Positions 20,474 through 21,000 of a DNA stretch of 21,000 bases are shown one piece after another. The DNA is taken from contig JAQVYD010000009.1 in the NCBI GenBank assembly GCA_028709105.1, forward strand, positions 1 through 21,000, in the 5' to 3' direction. Made by a program: the position numbers and the translations under genes. The number at the start of each line of letters is the position of its first letter. Positions within the stretch are counted from its first letter, which is position 1. Source of the stretch: Clostridia bacterium (GTDB lineage: Bacteria > Bacillota > Peptococcia > DRI-13 > DTU073). The notes under the pieces were generated by a model, which saw only the letters and a program-made list of their open reading frames with translations, was not told the origin of the DNA and did not search any database.

Positions 20474-20734
20474 ATGACTCTTGCGCAGAAGATGGAACAG
20501 ATATTAAAAAATGAATTAAAGCCTGATAGTATAAAGATGGTTGTTAAAATAGCTCAATTTTTAAAGTTTAAAGAAAATCAAAGTAAGTGGAATGAAATCA
20601 ATGAATCCGAACCTGAATATATAACAGAAGAAGAACGTGCCCATCTTGAAGAGGTTAAAATGAAAGGGGATTTTATTGATCAGAAGGAACTTCTGAAAGA
20701 ATTGGGGATCAGTGAAGATGAAATATGTAATTAA
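20474..20734 (+). CDS. Putative antitoxin of a RelE/ParE-type module
   Basis: An 86-residue, highly charged protein immediately upstream of, and overlapping, a RelE/ParE-type toxin gene. The N-terminus ('MTLAQKMEQILKNELKPDSI', 'KMVVKIAQFLKF') is helical; the middle is acidic ('NESEPEYITEEERAHLEE'), and the C-terminal part ('DQKELLKELGISEDEI') could wrap a toxin. There is no clear ribbon-helix-helix or classical HTH, so I cannot name its family; it is called an antitoxin on position and overlap. GGAGG before ATG 20474 is a good ribosome-binding site, and a TATAAT promoter lies 38 bp upstream. Confidence 0.6.
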   Translation: MTLAQKMEQILKNELKPDSIKMVVKIAQFLKFKENQSKWNEINESEPEYITEEERAHLEEVKMKGDFIDQKELLKELGISEDEICN

Positions 20735-20969
20735 GTATGCCAAAAGTTGTTTGAAATATTTACAAAAGTTAGATCGAATTACTCAGTTGAGAATTATTAA
20801 TGCAGTTAACAGGCTTCCATATGGGGATGTTAAGCCATTGCAAAGTAAAGCAGATGATTATAGGTTGAGAGTGGGGAATTACAGAATTATTTTTAACAAG
20901 GATGACCAACATTTACTTATTAGGATTATTAAGATCGCTCCTCGTGGAGAAGTGTATAAAAAGCTGTGA
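20718..20969 (+). CDS. RelE/ParE-family toxin
   Basis: An 83-residue protein with the RelE/ParE superfamily pattern: a basic helical N-terminus ('MKYVIKYAKSCLKYLQKLD'), 'VNRLPYGDVKPLQSKADDYR', the beta-strand core 'YRLRVGNYRIIFN' and the C-terminal 'IIKIAPRGEVYKKL'. RelE-type members cleave mRNA on the ribosome, ParE-type members poison gyrase; the arginines of the core and the final RGEVY stretch favour the RelE side, but this is not certain. ATG 20718 overlaps the antitoxin gene by 17 bp, so translation is coupled; GTG 20712 is in frame. The module is a common accessory element and could have been acquired. Confidence 0.85.
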   Translation: MKYVIKYAKSCLKYLQKLDRITQLRIINAVNRLPYGDVKPLQSKADDYRLRVGNYRIIFNKDDQHLLIRIIKIAPRGEVYKKL

Positions 20970-21000
20970 ACCTGATTTTTGAGTTTTATTTTGTGTTGAA

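Overview
The window reads as a chromosomal segment of a low-to-mid GC, Gram-positive, probably spore-forming member of the Clostridia, most likely near the Peptococcaceae. Reasons: the order rpsF-ssb-rpsR ... DUF2232-gdpP-rplI-lonC-dnaB is a Firmicutes arrangement; the LonC-type protease is known from endospore formers; a SCIFF peptide with its radical SAM maturase is a clostridial hallmark; and walJ and rlmH lie close by. In Bacillus the same genes lie near the replication origin. Every supported gene is on the + strand. Genus cannot be fixed from the sequence alone.

Layout. 1-2924: the 3' end of a protein with an Ig-like domain, a GntR/RCK_C regulator resembling the c-di-AMP sensor BusR, a CvpA-like membrane protein, a HEAT-repeat protein and a DUF951 protein whose end runs into a long inverted repeat. 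3018-4210: a promoter, a structured leader, rpsF-ssb-rpsR and a terminator. 4357-12717: a compact run (MazG-like, DUF2232, gdpP, rplI, lonC, dnaB, COG2509 flavoprotein), several junctions of which overlap or nearly touch. 12718-13573: a strong promoter and six tRNA genes (Lys, Glu, Asp, Phe, Val, Gly), with repeats in the spacers, ending at a probable terminator. 13617-15311: the SCIFF precursor (50 codons), a weak terminator and the SCIFF maturase. 15295-17997: a promoter inside the maturase gene, a probably structured leader, an M23/LysM/G5 cell-wall hydrolase, a thioredoxin reductase and a 35-codon membrane peptide. 18075-20969: a membrane-anchored MA-clan peptidase, a terminator overlapping the next promoter, walJ, rlmH and a RelE/ParE-type toxin-antitoxin pair.

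Themes. Translation and replication functions (S6, SSB, S18, L9, DnaB, RlmH, tRNAs) are mixed with envelope functions (M23 hydrolase, WalJ, MA peptidase, CvpA). A c-di-AMP phosphodiesterase and a putative c-di-AMP-binding repressor lie about 5 kb apart. The least explained signals are the leader before the M23 gene, a family of GGGACGGTTCTT-type palindromic repeats sitting at gene boundaries, and the tiny membrane protein after the thioredoxin reductase. No prophage, transposase or CRISPR array was seen.
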